Positions 17,378 to 25,736 of a stretch of 40,837 nucleotides of DNA are shown here, piece after piece. The translations under genes were made by a program, and so were the position numbers. This DNA comes from Candidatus Coprenecus pullistercoris (GTDB lineage Bacteria; Bacteroidota; Bacteroidia; Bacteroidales; UBA932). The notes under the pieces were generated by a model. That model saw only the letters and a list, made by a program, of their open reading frames with translations. It was not told where the DNA came from and did no database searches. How positions within the stretch are numbered: position 1 is the stretch's first letter; each line of letters starts with the position of its first letter. The stretch lies in contig DXAT01000026.1 in assembly GCA_019116965.1 (NCBI GenBank), positions 1 through 40,837 on the forward strand, written 5' to 3'.

Positions 17378-17812
17378 TCATTGAAGTCCTGAGATGTCCA
17401 TGATGATGCCTGTCAGGCTCTCCGGGCTCCATAGCCAGATTCGTCCATCGGCCATCCTCGAACATTCCAGATGACTCATGCTTGATATGGGATCTCCGGG
17501 ACTTCTGTAGTCGATGGATGTGGTGATATGGACTCCTGCGCTTCCGGGCAGGGCCTCCATAGTCACATTGAGACAGGTGTCCTGCTCGTCTGTCTGGATC
17601 CTGTACTGTATCCTGTCCGGATTCAGTGCTTTTTGATGGCGGTCGTCACGGAAAAGGAAAAGAGGCTCCCCGTTGCGGTAAATGCCTTCATCAGACTCCA
17701 TAAGGAAGATTTCCTTTTCCAGGGAGTCTATCTCGATTACTTTTTCCCTGCAGGATGCCGTGCACAAAGCTGCGGCTATTGTTAGTAAGAGTATTGTCTC
17801 AGTCTTTCTCAT
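17378..17812 (-). CDS. Small lipoprotein of unknown function, coupled to the M6 protease gene
   Basis: The product is 144 aa. Residues 1-21 form a signal ending in a lipobox-like TASC (Cys21), so it is probably a lipoprotein. The rest is a soluble, beta-rich-looking domain with no family I recognise. It contains paired motifs such as DRIQYRIQTDEQDTCLNVTM and ends GRIWLWSPESLTGIIMDISG. Its start lies 14 bp inside the M6 peptidase gene in another frame, so translation is probably coupled. A role tied to the protease (inhibitor, chaperone or surface partner) is possible but purely positional inference. Confidence 0.75.
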   Translation of the reverse strand: MRKTETILLLTIAAALCTASCREKVIEIDSLEKEIFLMESDEGIYRNGEPLFLFRDDRHQKALNPDRIQYRIQTDEQDTCLNVTMEALPGSAGVHITTSIDYRSPGDPISSMSHLECSRMADGRIWLWSPESLTGIIMDISGLQ

Positions 17813-19853
17813 ATCTGTCGATTAAGGCATGTGTTACTGTAAGTCTGCGTCTGACGGTCTCAACGCTTCTGTCTGAGGAGTATTCTATGACGGCGGTGAT
17901 CTCGTATGTGCCGGCACTCTTGAAAATATACCTGTCTGTAAGAGCCCTGTTGCCGTTGATATACCATAGACATGAATTGATGCCTTCTGTTATGTTGTTG
18001 AGAGTCAGGTCGAGGGTATCACCGGTGACATATTTGTCCTTGTCGAGGACTATGTACGGAAATGGGGATGTGAGGGATGATGTGCCGAATCTTACGCACA
18101 GGGTGTCTCCGTGATGATGCTCGCCGATGTGGTATATCATACACTGGTACTCGGTCTTCGGCGTAAGCCCGGTGAAGGTATATCGGTTTATGAGGGCAGT
18201 ATCGCGCACCGCTTGGTCCAGGGGCTCGCCGTCTTTGCCCCAGATGATGCCCCATCGGTAATAGCCGGGCCTTCCGCTCTCCCATTCGGCGACGGCTTTG
18301 TTCTGGTAGGATTTTATGCGGCAGTTGACCGGAGTCAGGAGTATCTCAGTGTTGTCTTCCATGACATCAAATGTGACATTGTCCCCGTTTTCGGCTATGT
18401 TGATCAGCTTGAGCCCTACGGGGGTGCCGTCCCATGCGATGAAAGCCGGATCACCTGCTGCCGAGAATTCCTTTATGTCAGCTTGTCCGGGGAAAAACAC
18501 CTGGCTTATGTGCTCGGCATTTGAGAAGGCCTCGACGAGGTCGGCGCATTCGTGCTGGGCGTAGGAGTTGACAAGATTGGTCATCCAGCGCACGGATGCT
18601 GTAATCCCGTCCACATTGGTTCCGGACTTGTCGATATGGTATATCACCATGCCGGAGCCGCCGATATGTTGGTCCCATCCGTATTCCTGTCTGTTTTCCA
18701 TGAGGTAGTATTCCCCGTCTGTGCTTGTAGGGATGCGGATTACAGTCCCGTCGATGTTGACCGGATCGAGTGACACTGTGCTTCCTTCGCTGATGTCCAT
18801 GTATCTTGCCGTACCAGCCATCTCTCTGTCTATTGCACAGAAGTAAGGAGGGGTGCGGCCGGAGTTGTTGTAGTTGCCGTTGTCCATTACGGACAGCGAG
18901 CCCCACAGGCATTTGCTTACACCCCCGTTGCCGTGATCAGTGTCATATAGGTCCACCAGGCCGAGGAAATGTGAGAATTCGTGGCAGAAAGTGCCTATGC
19001 CTGCGTAGATGATGTCGGAGCCGATGTTTCCGCCGCTAAGTTCTGAGGAACAGGAGAAAAGCCCTATTCCCGTGCCGTCAAGCCGTAACCCTTTGGAACT
19101 TATGTTGTTGGTCTGCGGCCAGATGGCGTTGTCGTCCCCGCTCTCGGCCTCGTTGTGCCCCGCCACATACAGGAATATATAGTCCGCGTTGCCGTCTCCG
19201 TCGTTGTCGTACCGGGAGAAGTCCACTTCGCTGTCTGCAAGGGTGCAGGCCTCGCTTACCATCTCCGCAAGATTTGCGTCGTAGGTGATTACGGACGGGG
19301 TGCTGACATCGTTGCTTCCATAGTACGAATAAGACTTGCTCAGCTGTACCGGAGCACATACATCGAATATAAAGTCCCTGTCCGGAATATTGGCGGCGAA
19401 GTAGTCCTTGACCGAGCCTGTTCCTCCGTTTCCGGAGTATCCGGTGGTATTCATCATGGCGTCGAAGTGGCTTTGCGGATCTTCGACGGAGAACCTTATA
19501 TCTGCGAATTCCACAGGAATTACGAGTATGCGCACTTGTCCGGTAACCGCGGGACTGAGGACAGGAATGCCGCCGGAGGCATTCAGGCGATTGATGTTGT
19601 GTGCTCTGATGCTCTCGTGCAGTGCCGTGGCGGTTTTGGCCGTTCCCTGGCGTGTGAGGAAGCCGTTATCGTTGCGGACAACTCTCATGCCCTCCGGAGT
19701 GAGTGCGTAATGATGGAACTCATCTCCATGTAAGGTGATGGTAATGATGCTTCCGTCAGGTTGTTGTACCTTTATCGGATATGGGTACGCCTTGACGGCC
19801 AATGCTGTCCGGACAGATATCAATAGTAGAAATATGAGGCAGATTGAACGCAT
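17799..19853 (-). CDS. Secreted M6 family (immune inhibitor A-like) metalloprotease
   Basis: The product is 684 aa. Residues 1-19 form a signal peptide. The propeptide region includes GDEFHHYALTPEGMRVVRNDNGFL, typical of M6 peptidases. The catalytic domain has the zinc motif HEFSHFLGLVDLYD (His291, Glu292, His295; Asp301 as probable third ligand). A calcium-loop-like DNDGDGNAD lies at 216-224, and YHIDKSG around 404-410 is also typical. The C-terminal 200 residues contain a fibronectin type III-like part (GLTPKTEYQC) and a PKD-like part (SAGTYEITAVIEYSSD). It is likely exported and degrades proteins outside the cell. It ends in an overlap with the downstream lipoprotein gene. Confidence 0.92.
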   Translation of the reverse strand: MRSICLIFLLLISVRTALAVKAYPYPIKVQQPDGSIITITLHGDEFHHYALTPEGMRVVRNDNGFLTRQGTAKTATALHESIRAHNINRLNASGGIPVLSPAVTGQVRILVIPVEFADIRFSVEDPQSHFDAMMNTTGYSGNGGTGSVKDYFAANIPDRDFIFDVCAPVQLSKSYSYYGSNDVSTPSVITYDANLAEMVSEACTLADSEVDFSRYDNDGDGNADYIFLYVAGHNEAESGDDNAIWPQTNNISSKGLRLDGTGIGLFSCSSELSGGNIGSDIIYAGIGTFCHEFSHFLGLVDLYDTDHGNGGVSKCLWGSLSVMDNGNYNNSGRTPPYFCAIDREMAGTARYMDISEGSTVSLDPVNIDGTVIRIPTSTDGEYYLMENRQEYGWDQHIGGSGMVIYHIDKSGTNVDGITASVRWMTNLVNSYAQHECADLVEAFSNAEHISQVFFPGQADIKEFSAAGDPAFIAWDGTPVGLKLINIAENGDNVTFDVMEDNTEILLTPVNCRIKSYQNKAVAEWESGRPGYYRWGIIWGKDGEPLDQAVRDTALINRYTFTGLTPKTEYQCMIYHIGEHHHGDTLCVRFGTSSLTSPFPYIVLDKDKYVTGDTLDLTLNNITEGINSCLWYINGNRALTDRYIFKSAGTYEITAVIEYSSDRSVETVRRRLTVTHALIDRYEKD

Positions 19854-19858
19854 TTTCT

Positions 19859-19893
19859 TAAATTTGCAAATCGGAAGTTACTATGCAAATGTA
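19859..19893. promoter_or_regulatory. Interlocked divergent promoters of the M6 protease and PCMD genes
   Basis: TAAATTTG (plus strand, 19859-19866) lies 26 nt before the PCMD start. TACATTTG (minus strand, 19886-19893) lies 32 nt before the M6 protease start and overlaps the first base of the PCMD start codon. The two -7 boxes face each other across the same 39-bp gap, so the 5' ends of the two transcripts may overlap. No clear -33 boxes are seen. Confidence 0.5.
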
Positions 19894-20864
19894 TGAAAAG
19901 ATTTATAAAATTTAAAATTATAGGCATAGCGTTGCTGATGCTTGTCCCCTGGGGCTTGAGTGCAGAGGGCGCGGTGGACTCTCTGATCAGCGAGAAAGGT
20001 AAGTTTGACCACTGGCGCGTGTATGAGCTTAAGGAGTCCGGAATAATAGGCGGCAATGTCAAGAAAATATACAAGCTCTCCGAAGGTGAGACGCTGAGGG
20101 GGCAGGATCCTTGTCCTGTCCGCAGGGAGGATGTGTTTTCTCCGTGCAATATCATGGCGGATGTGATGGGAGTGATCAAGGGCAGCAATTCGGTGTTCCC
20201 CGAGCGGCGCGGTGACGGTTACTGCGCGAGGCTGTCGGTAGTCATGGAGAAAGTACGGGCTCTCGGATTCATAGATATGGAGGTGCTCGTACAGGGTACC
20301 ATACTCTCCGGTTATTTCAACGAGCCTATCCGCGATACCAAGAGCGCTTATACCAAGATGGACTGCGGAGTTCCGTTCACCGGGCATCCGGTGGCCGTTC
20401 AGTATGACTATAAGGCGGATGTGGGCAACCCGATAATAAAAAGTACCGGATTCTCGGCGAAGAAGAATCTTGGCGGTAAGGACTATGCCTTCATCGCTGT
20501 ATATCTGCAGCGCCGTAGTGAGGATGAGGACGGCAATGTGACGGCCAAGAGGGTAGGTACTGCCTTCAGGCTGTTTACCGAGAGCCAGCCGGAATGGGTC
20601 AACGGGGAGACTCTTGACATTCATTACGGGGATATTTCTCGGGAGCCGTGGTTTACACCCGACATGGATCTGAAGAACGGGGATATCGTATATTATTGCC
20701 GCAACAGCAAAGGCCGGATAGTGGAGATAGAGGAGAACGGCTGGGCCGGGCCGGATGAGGATCCCACTCATATCATAATCTGGATATCCTCAAGCTGCGG
20801 AGAGGCTTTTCACGGCGGACTCGGCAATACATTCTGGGTGGACAATTTCAAACTGGTATATTGA
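19893..20864 (+). CDS. Secreted PCMD-domain protein (putative carbohydrate metabolism domain)
   Basis: The product is 323 aa. Residues 1-24 form a signal peptide without a lipobox, so it is probably periplasmic or exported. The remainder matches the PCMD family of Bacteroidota, a jelly-roll-like fold named from structural genomics. Typical blocks are FDHWRVYELKESGIIGGNVKKIY, SNSVFPERRGDGYCARL, GVPFTGHPVAVQYDYKAD, WVNGETLDIHYGD, DPTHIIIWISSS and the ending GNTFWVDNFKLVY. Carbohydrate binding is presumed from the fold, not shown. The Omp85-like gene begins 3 nt after its stop, so the two should be made together. Confidence 0.83.
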   Translation: MKRFIKFKIIGIALLMLVPWGLSAEGAVDSLISEKGKFDHWRVYELKESGIIGGNVKKIYKLSEGETLRGQDPCPVRREDVFSPCNIMADVMGVIKGSNSVFPERRGDGYCARLSVVMEKVRALGFIDMEVLVQGTILSGYFNEPIRDTKSAYTKMDCGVPFTGHPVAVQYDYKADVGNPIIKSTGFSAKKNLGGKDYAFIAVYLQRRSEDEDGNVTAKRVGTAFRLFTESQPEWVNGETLDIHYGDISREPWFTPDMDLKNGDIVYYCRNSKGRIVEIEENGWAGPDEDPTHIIIWISSSCGEAFHGGLGNTFWVDNFKLVY

Positions 20865-20867
20865 CGG

Positions 20868-22016
20868 ATGCGGTCTGTCGGACGGATTGTGGCCGTGTTG
20901 ACTGCGGTCATGGCAGTGGCGCTGTCCGGAGCGGCCCAGGATTATGATTCCGCTTATGTAGCCAGGGTCAGGGATTCGGTGGAAATGTACTACCGGACGC
21001 ATCCGGCGCAACGGGCGAAGCGTCCGTCACGGTGTGATTTCAAGGCATTGCCGTTATATGGCGTTCTGTATACGCAGGAAACGCAGTTTACGGCCATGGG
21101 CGGCTTTGTCGGAACATACAGGACATCTGCCGATACTCTTCTGCCTTTATCCAGTGTGGGAGCCACGGCTATGCTCTCGACCAATCTGTCTGCCGCGGCT
21201 GTGGTAACCGGCACATGGTATTCTCCCGGCGGACATTTCATGATAGACTATAAGGCGAGGTTTTTATACAGTCCGCGTTCTTTCTGGGGCTTGGGGTATG
21301 CTTGTGCTTCCGATAATGCCAACAGAAGCTCGTTCACGGCCATGAGGGCCGGGGTGAGGGCGGATTTCCTCTACAGCGGGGTATCCGGTATGAGGATAGG
21401 TGCGATGGCGGCCTATGACTATTACAGTGCCGGGAATTTCTCGTCTCCGTGGCTGATAGACGGCTGTCCTTTGACGACCCATTATGCATCCGTGGGCTTT
21501 ATTGTAAGTTATGATTCCCGTGATGAAATGCTGTCTCCTTCCCGCGGCATGTTTGTGGAACTGGAGCAAAGTGCAAATATCCCTCTTTCAGGCAACGGTC
21601 CGTTCTACCGTGCCGAAGTGACTGCTGATTTCTATGCAGGTCTGTGGCGCGGCTGTGTCATGGCCGTGGATCTGTACGGCAATCTCAGTACCTGTGGTTC
21701 GCCTTGGACGATGTGGCCCGATGCGGGAGGGGATGTCCGGATGAGGGGCTATTATCAGGGCCGTTACAGGGACAGGAATCTGCTTTCAGTGCAGCTCGAG
21801 CTCCGTCAGCATATATACGGGTGTCACGGAGTAGTGGCGTGGGGCGGAGCCGGAAATGTATTCCCCTCGACCAGGAGGTTCGATATAAAAAATACCCTGC
21901 CGACTTACGGGGCAGGGTATCGTCTTTCATTCGCCGGTCTCGTGTTCCGGCTGGATGCCGGATTCGGCATCCGCGGCCAATGGGCGGTAATCGCCGGATT
22001 TAATCATTCGTTCTGA
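20868..22016 (+). CDS. Omp85/BamA-TamA family outer-membrane barrel without POTRA domains
   Basis: The product is 382 aa. Residues 1-22 form a signal peptide. After a 35-residue basic linker the rest alternates in the pattern of a beta-barrel. The Omp85 hallmark GGDVRMRGYYQGRYRDRN (the VRGF/VRGY loop-6 motif) is clear, as are SYDSRDEMLSPSRGMFVELEQ and the final Phe in WAVIAGFNHSF expected for outer-membrane insertion. No POTRA domains precede the barrel. Such short forms are common in Bacteroidota with unknown roles. It is paired with the PCMD protein, and its 3' end overlaps convergent aspA by 17 bp. Confidence 0.85.
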   Translation: MRSVGRIVAVLTAVMAVALSGAAQDYDSAYVARVRDSVEMYYRTHPAQRAKRPSRCDFKALPLYGVLYTQETQFTAMGGFVGTYRTSADTLLPLSSVGATAMLSTNLSAAAVVTGTWYSPGGHFMIDYKARFLYSPRSFWGLGYACASDNANRSSFTAMRAGVRADFLYSGVSGMRIGAMAAYDYYSAGNFSSPWLIDGCPLTTHYASVGFIVSYDSRDEMLSPSRGMFVELEQSANIPLSGNGPFYRAEVTADFYAGLWRGCVMAVDLYGNLSTCGSPWTMWPDAGGDVRMRGYYQGRYRDRNLLSVQLELRQHIYGCHGVVAWGGAGNVFPSTRRFDIKNTLPTYGAGYRLSFAGLVFRLDAGFGIRGQWAVIAGFNHSF

Positions 22017-23445
22017 TTTCCTCAATCATGCTCGGGTGAATCATATTCTTGGGATTGAGTATGACATCGAGCTGTTTCTTGGTGAGGAGCTTGCGCTCGA
22101 GCACGAGGTCGTAGACGCTTTTGCCGGATTCAAGAGCCTCCTTGGCTATCTCTGTGCAGTTGGAGTAGCCGATGTAGGGCTTGAGGGCTGTCACGATGCC
22201 GATGCTGTGCTTAACCTGTTCCTCGCAGTGCTTCCTGTTGGCCTCGATACCCTCGATACATTCGATACGGAGGGTGCTGAAGGCGCGGCTCATCCATGTG
22301 GCGGACTCTACGAGAGACTCGACCATTACGGGCTCCATCACATTGAGCTCGAGCTGTGCGGCCTCTGAAGCCATGGTTACCGCGAAATCGTTGCCGATGA
22401 CCTTGAAGCAGATCTGGTTGACCACCTCGGGGATGACGGGATTGACCTTACCGGGCATGATGGACGAACCGGGCTGCTTGGGAGGCAACTTGATCTCCTC
22501 GATACCAGTGCGGGGACCGGAAGACATCAGACGCAGGTCGTTGCATATCTTGGACAGTCTGATGGCGATGGATTTCAGGGCTGATGAATAAGCTACCATG
22601 CAGGATGTGTCGTGTGTGGCCTCGATAAGGTTGCGTGACAGCTTGATGTCCAGGCCGGAAATCTCGCGGAGATAATCGGTGCAGATCTTCGCATAGCCGG
22701 GCTCGGCGGTGATGCCGGTTCCGATGGCCGTGGCGCCCATGTTGGTGTAGAGGAACTCGTCAGCGGCTTTCTGGAGCCTTGCGGCCTCATGCTTCATGGC
22801 GTCTGCGAAAGCGCCGAAAGACTGTCCGAGGGTCATGGGCACGGCGTCCTGAAGCTGGGTACGGCCCATCTTGATGATGTGCGCGAAGGCCTTTTTCTTG
22901 TCCTCGAAAGCCTTGATAAGCTCCTTGAGTGTCTCCTGTACTCTTTCGTTGATGAAGTACAGTCCGAGATGCATAGCGCTGGGATATGCGTCGTTGGTGG
23001 ACTGAGCCATGTTGACATGGTCGTTGGGATGGCAGTACTGGTATTCGCCTCTCTTGTGTCCCATGATCTCCAGGGCACGGTTGGCGATGACCTCATTGGC
23101 ATTCATGTTCATGCTGGTGCCGGCGCCGCCCTGCATCATGTCGATGGGGAAGAACTCCAGATGCTTGCCGTCTATAAGTTCCTGGCAAGCCTGCGATACG
23201 GCGTTGCATACCTCGTCGGAAACGAGTCCGAGCTTGTGATTTGCCTTTATGGCGGCCATCTTTACGATACCGAAGGCCTTGATGAACTCAGGGTAGTCGC
23301 AGAGGTGATAGTTGCTGATGTCGAAATTCTCGATGCATCTGAGTGTCTGGATGCCGAAGAGGGCCTCTTCGGGTACTTCTTTATATCCGAGCAGGTCGTG
23401 CTCTGTGCGTGTCTTGCCGGATACGGGGAATTTAAACTGTATCAT
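22000..23445 (-). CDS. aspA: Aspartate ammonia-lyase
   Basis: The product is 481 aa. It interconverts L-aspartate with fumarate and ammonia, feeding the fumarate respiration branch common in Bacteroidales. The fumarase/aspartase signature GSSIMPGKVNP is at 326-336. TEHDLLG (14-20), GGAGTSMNMNANEVIANRA (106-124), HPNDHVNMAQSTNDAYPS (139-156) and KMGRTQLQDAVPMTLGQ are all aspartase-like. The closely related fumarase is the main alternative; the EHDLLG start favours aspartase. The gene is 17 nt downstream of trkA and may be read through from it. Confidence 0.95.
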   Translation of the reverse strand: MIQFKFPVSGKTRTEHDLLGYKEVPEEALFGIQTLRCIENFDISNYHLCDYPEFIKAFGIVKMAAIKANHKLGLVSDEVCNAVSQACQELIDGKHLEFFPIDMMQGGAGTSMNMNANEVIANRALEIMGHKRGEYQYCHPNDHVNMAQSTNDAYPSAMHLGLYFINERVQETLKELIKAFEDKKKAFAHIIKMGRTQLQDAVPMTLGQSFGAFADAMKHEAARLQKAADEFLYTNMGATAIGTGITAEPGYAKICTDYLREISGLDIKLSRNLIEATHDTSCMVAYSSALKSIAIRLSKICNDLRLMSSGPRTGIEEIKLPPKQPGSSIMPGKVNPVIPEVVNQICFKVIGNDFAVTMASEAAQLELNVMEPVMVESLVESATWMSRAFSTLRIECIEGIEANRKHCEEQVKHSIGIVTALKPYIGYSNCTEIAKEALESGKSVYDLVLERKLLTKKQLDVILNPKNMIHPSMIEEIRTND

Positions 23446-23462
23446 TTTCTTGTATTTAAAAT

Positions 23463-24809
23463 TTATAAAAAGAATTTGTCTACTTTGTCCACGGCCTCAG
23501 GATTGGCGAACACGACCACCTGGTCGTAGGGCCGGATGGTGCTCTCGCTGTCTGCTATGAAGCTCTCGTTGCCCCTGACGAAGCCTCCGATGATGGCGTT
23601 GTCAGGAAAGTGCAGGTCTTTGAGCTTGCCTGTGGTTATCTTGCTGTTGGTGTTTACTATAAATTCAAGGACTACCGCGTCGGTGCCGTTGAGGACCTTG
23701 ATTGAGCGGACTTTGTTGGAAAGGGTGAACCGGAATATCTTGCCGGCCGTGATGAGCTTCTTGTTGATGACGGAATCAACTCCCATCTCCTCGGCCAGTT
23801 TTATGTATTCGAAATTCTCCACTTCTGCGATGACTTTCGGAACACCCATCCTTTTCGCAACGACGCACGAGAGGATGTTGGTCTCGGAACTGCTCGTCAC
23901 GGCCACGAATGCCTCCATGTCCCGGATGCCCTCTTCCATCAGCAGGTCGGAGTTGCGGCCGTCACCGTTGATGACCAGACTCTTGGCCATTACTTCTGAC
24001 AGATGGTGGCATTTGTCGGGGCTGAGCTCTATCAGTTTTATGTTCTCGGCCTGTCTCTCCATGGCTTTTGCTACCATCTCGCCTATGCGTCCGCCTCCGA
24101 GTATCATCAGATTTTTTACAGATACCTTGGACTTGCCCGACAGGGAGAGCGCCTGTTCAAGGCCTTCTTTCTTGGAAACGAGATACACTACATCTCCGGT
24201 CTTGAAGCGGGTGGCGCTTTTGGGTATGATGGTGTTGCCGTCCCGGGATATGGCTACGGACCTGAAAAGATTCTGCGTCCGTTCCTTAAGTTCTCCCACC
24301 GTCCTGTTCACCATAGGCGAGCACTCCTCGAGCTTGTACACTATAAGTTGCAGCTTGCCGTGGGAGTAGCTCATGAATTCCGAGGCTGTATTCTGCTTGA
24401 GCAGATTCACGATTTCGGTCGCGGCGATCTTCTCGGGATAGAAAAGCGAATCTATACCGAGATCGGTGAACACGATCCGGTTGTCATTTTTCTGATATTC
24501 CTCGTTGTCGATGCGGGCGGTGACTTTCTTGGCGCCCAGTCTCTTGGCGAGGATGGCAGAGACGATATTGATGTCCTGCTCCGAGTCCGGGTTGACTGCG
24601 ATGAACAGGTCCGCTTTATGTATGCCGGCCTTCTGAAGCGTCTCTATGGAGGATGAATGTCCTTCAACAGTGATTATGTCGGCCTCGCTGCTGATTCTCT
24701 CCAAATCCTCCTCGTTGGGGCTTATGACCGTAATCTCATGGAACTCCATGCTCAGCATCTTGGCGAGGTGGCTCCCGATCTCCCCGGCTCCGGCGATAAT
24801 TATCTTCAT
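23463..24809 (-). CDS. trkA: Trk potassium uptake regulatory subunit TrkA
   Basis: The product is 448 aa with two RCK halves. The first Rossmann motif is IIAGAGEIGSHLAKML (3-18) and the second is NLMILGGGRIGEMVAKAM at about 229-246, each followed by a TrkA-C domain. It binds NAD(H) or nucleotides on the cytoplasmic side and gates the TrkH channel. In many Bacteroidales trkH is adjacent, but here the next gene downstream is aspA and no trkH is in the window. It belongs to a five-gene leftward set starting with the YtxH gene at 25661. Confidence 0.95.
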   Translation of the reverse strand: MKIIIAGAGEIGSHLAKMLSMEFHEITVISPNEEDLERISSEADIITVEGHSSSIETLQKAGIHKADLFIAVNPDSEQDINIVSAILAKRLGAKKVTARIDNEEYQKNDNRIVFTDLGIDSLFYPEKIAATEIVNLLKQNTASEFMSYSHGKLQLIVYKLEECSPMVNRTVGELKERTQNLFRSVAISRDGNTIIPKSATRFKTGDVVYLVSKKEGLEQALSLSGKSKVSVKNLMILGGGRIGEMVAKAMERQAENIKLIELSPDKCHHLSEVMAKSLVINGDGRNSDLLMEEGIRDMEAFVAVTSSSETNILSCVVAKRMGVPKVIAEVENFEYIKLAEEMGVDSVINKKLITAGKIFRFTLSNKVRSIKVLNGTDAVVLEFIVNTNSKITTGKLKDLHFPDNAIIGGFVRGNESFIADSESTIRPYDQVVVFANPEAVDKVDKFFL

Positions 24810-24824
24810 GGGTCTGACCTGTGC

Positions 24825-25097
24825 TTATCTTGACTTTCTGATGTTGATGAAGCCCCTGATGAAATCAACAGTCCTGTAGATGAGGTTGAACGATGAGTTG
24901 TGTGAAGCAATGGCCCTGCAACCCATGTCTATGAGGTTGGAGGGGGATACGAAGTCCCAGGCGCAGCGCAGCTTGTACATCACCATGATTTCCTGATGCT
25001 CAATGCGTGAGGACAGAAGCCTCTTGCAGCGCCGCAGATCCTGGAGATTGCGGATGTCCTTGTAATCGAAACTGGCGACTCTATTGTTCTTTTCCAT
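24825..25097 (-). CDS. Conserved-looking small protein of unknown function
   Basis: The product is 90 aa, basic, with no signal peptide or clear membrane segment; I do not recognise a family. The start MEKNNRVASFDYKDIRNLQDLRRCKRLL overlaps the end of the holin-like gene by 17 bp, and trkA begins 15 nt downstream, so it sits tightly inside the cluster. The N-terminal half looks helical and charged; the C-terminal half (IYRTVDFIRGFINIRKS) could be an amphipathic helix. The position between two other genes on the same strand supports it being real. Confidence 0.7.
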   Translation of the reverse strand: MEKNNRVASFDYKDIRNLQDLRRCKRLLSSRIEHQEIMVMYKLRCAWDFVSPSNLIDMGCRAIASHNSSFNLIYRTVDFIRGFINIRKSR

Positions 25098-25458
25098 CTT
25101 TCTTGTGGTCGAAAAACATTCTTAAAAACATTCTCAATGGGCTGTTGATCAGAAATCTGTCCTTGAAAAGGTATAGCACGAGGATGATCAGTACGAACAC
25201 GCCTGCGGTGATGAGCAGACCGATGGTCTTGTCTCCTGTAAGGACTCCGAGCCAGGAGCTCAGAGCTGACGCCAATATGCCCAGGACTACGCCTATGAGG
25301 ATGAAGAACAGGAAGAAAAAGATAATCCTGCTGAAAATCTTAGCAAGGTTCTCGGCAAGGGCGAGCTTTATCTCGTCTATCCTCAAGTCGATGTATCCCT
25401 TGATGGAGGAGAACAGGTCTCCGAAAGGGTTGTTGCTGTTGGTGTTCTGCTCAGCCAT
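25081..25458 (-). CDS. Phage holin family 3_6 / DUF1469-type membrane protein
   Basis: The product is 125 aa. An N-terminal amphipathic helix (GYIDLRIDEIKLALAENLAKIF) is followed by two strong membrane segments (about 44-67 and 78-97), then a basic tail. This matches the DUF1469 / putative Actinobacteriophage holin family. Despite the name, it is a chromosomal gene here and not part of a prophage. It commonly occurs next to YtxH-like genes, as it does here (2 nt gap), and the pair is thought to be envelope or stress related; that is inference. Confidence 0.83.
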   Translation of the reverse strand: MAEQNTNSNNPFGDLFSSIKGYIDLRIDEIKLALAENLAKIFSRIIFFFLFFILIGVVLGILASALSSWLGVLTGDKTIGLLITAGVFVLIILVLYLFKDRFLINSPLRMFLRMFFDHKKDGKEQ

Positions 25459-25460
25459 CG

Positions 25461-25661
25461 CTATTCCTGAGGCTCTCCCTCTGTTTCAGTTTCCGGTTTG
25501 CAGAAATTGCCGAGTCTGTCTTTCAGCCCCTGGTATTCCTTGTCAAAAGTGTTCTTTATCTTTTTGCGGGTCTCCTCTCCGGAGTCAGGTGCAAAAAGAA
25601 TAGCCACGGCCGCTCCTACCAGAACGCCGCCGAGGAATGTGAAAAGACTGTCAGTTTTCAT
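25461..25661 (-). CDS. YtxH-domain small membrane protein
   Basis: The product is 66 aa. A single membrane segment with GGVLVGAAVAILFAPDSGEETRKKIKN is the YtxH (formerly general stress protein GsiB-like) hallmark. It is followed by a charged helix and an acidic tail. Its -7 box (TATTTTTG, minus strand, 25689-25696) lies 27 nt upstream, making it the first gene of the leftward cluster with the holin-like gene, the 90-aa protein, trkA and aspA. Confidence 0.85.
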   Translation of the reverse strand: MKTDSLFTFLGGVLVGAAVAILFAPDSGEETRKKIKNTFDKEYQGLKDRLGNFCKPETETEGEPQE

Positions 25662-25688
25662 AATTATGCCTCTTTAGATGAATAATTA

Positions 25689-25716
25689 CAAAAATACGAA
25701 ATAAATTCTATATTTG
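25689..25716. promoter_or_regulatory. Divergent -7 boxes of the YtxH cluster (-) and C11 peptidase gene (+)
   Basis: The minus strand carries TATTTTTG at 25689-25696 and the plus strand TATATTTG at 25709-25716; both match TAnnTTTG. Distances to their start codons are 27 and 20 nt. No strong -33 boxes are seen. Confidence 0.6.
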
Positions 25717-25736
25717 CCCTCGAAATAGGAAAAATA

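Noticed and set aside
22789..23529. 246-codon open frame antisense to aspA
   Set aside because: It is a shadow of the strongly conserved aspA coding sequence, without promoter or family resemblance.
25081..25661. Possible prophage remnant (holin-named gene)
   Set aside because: The DUF1469/holin 3_6 family is widely chromosomal, and no other phage gene, integrase or attachment site is visible.
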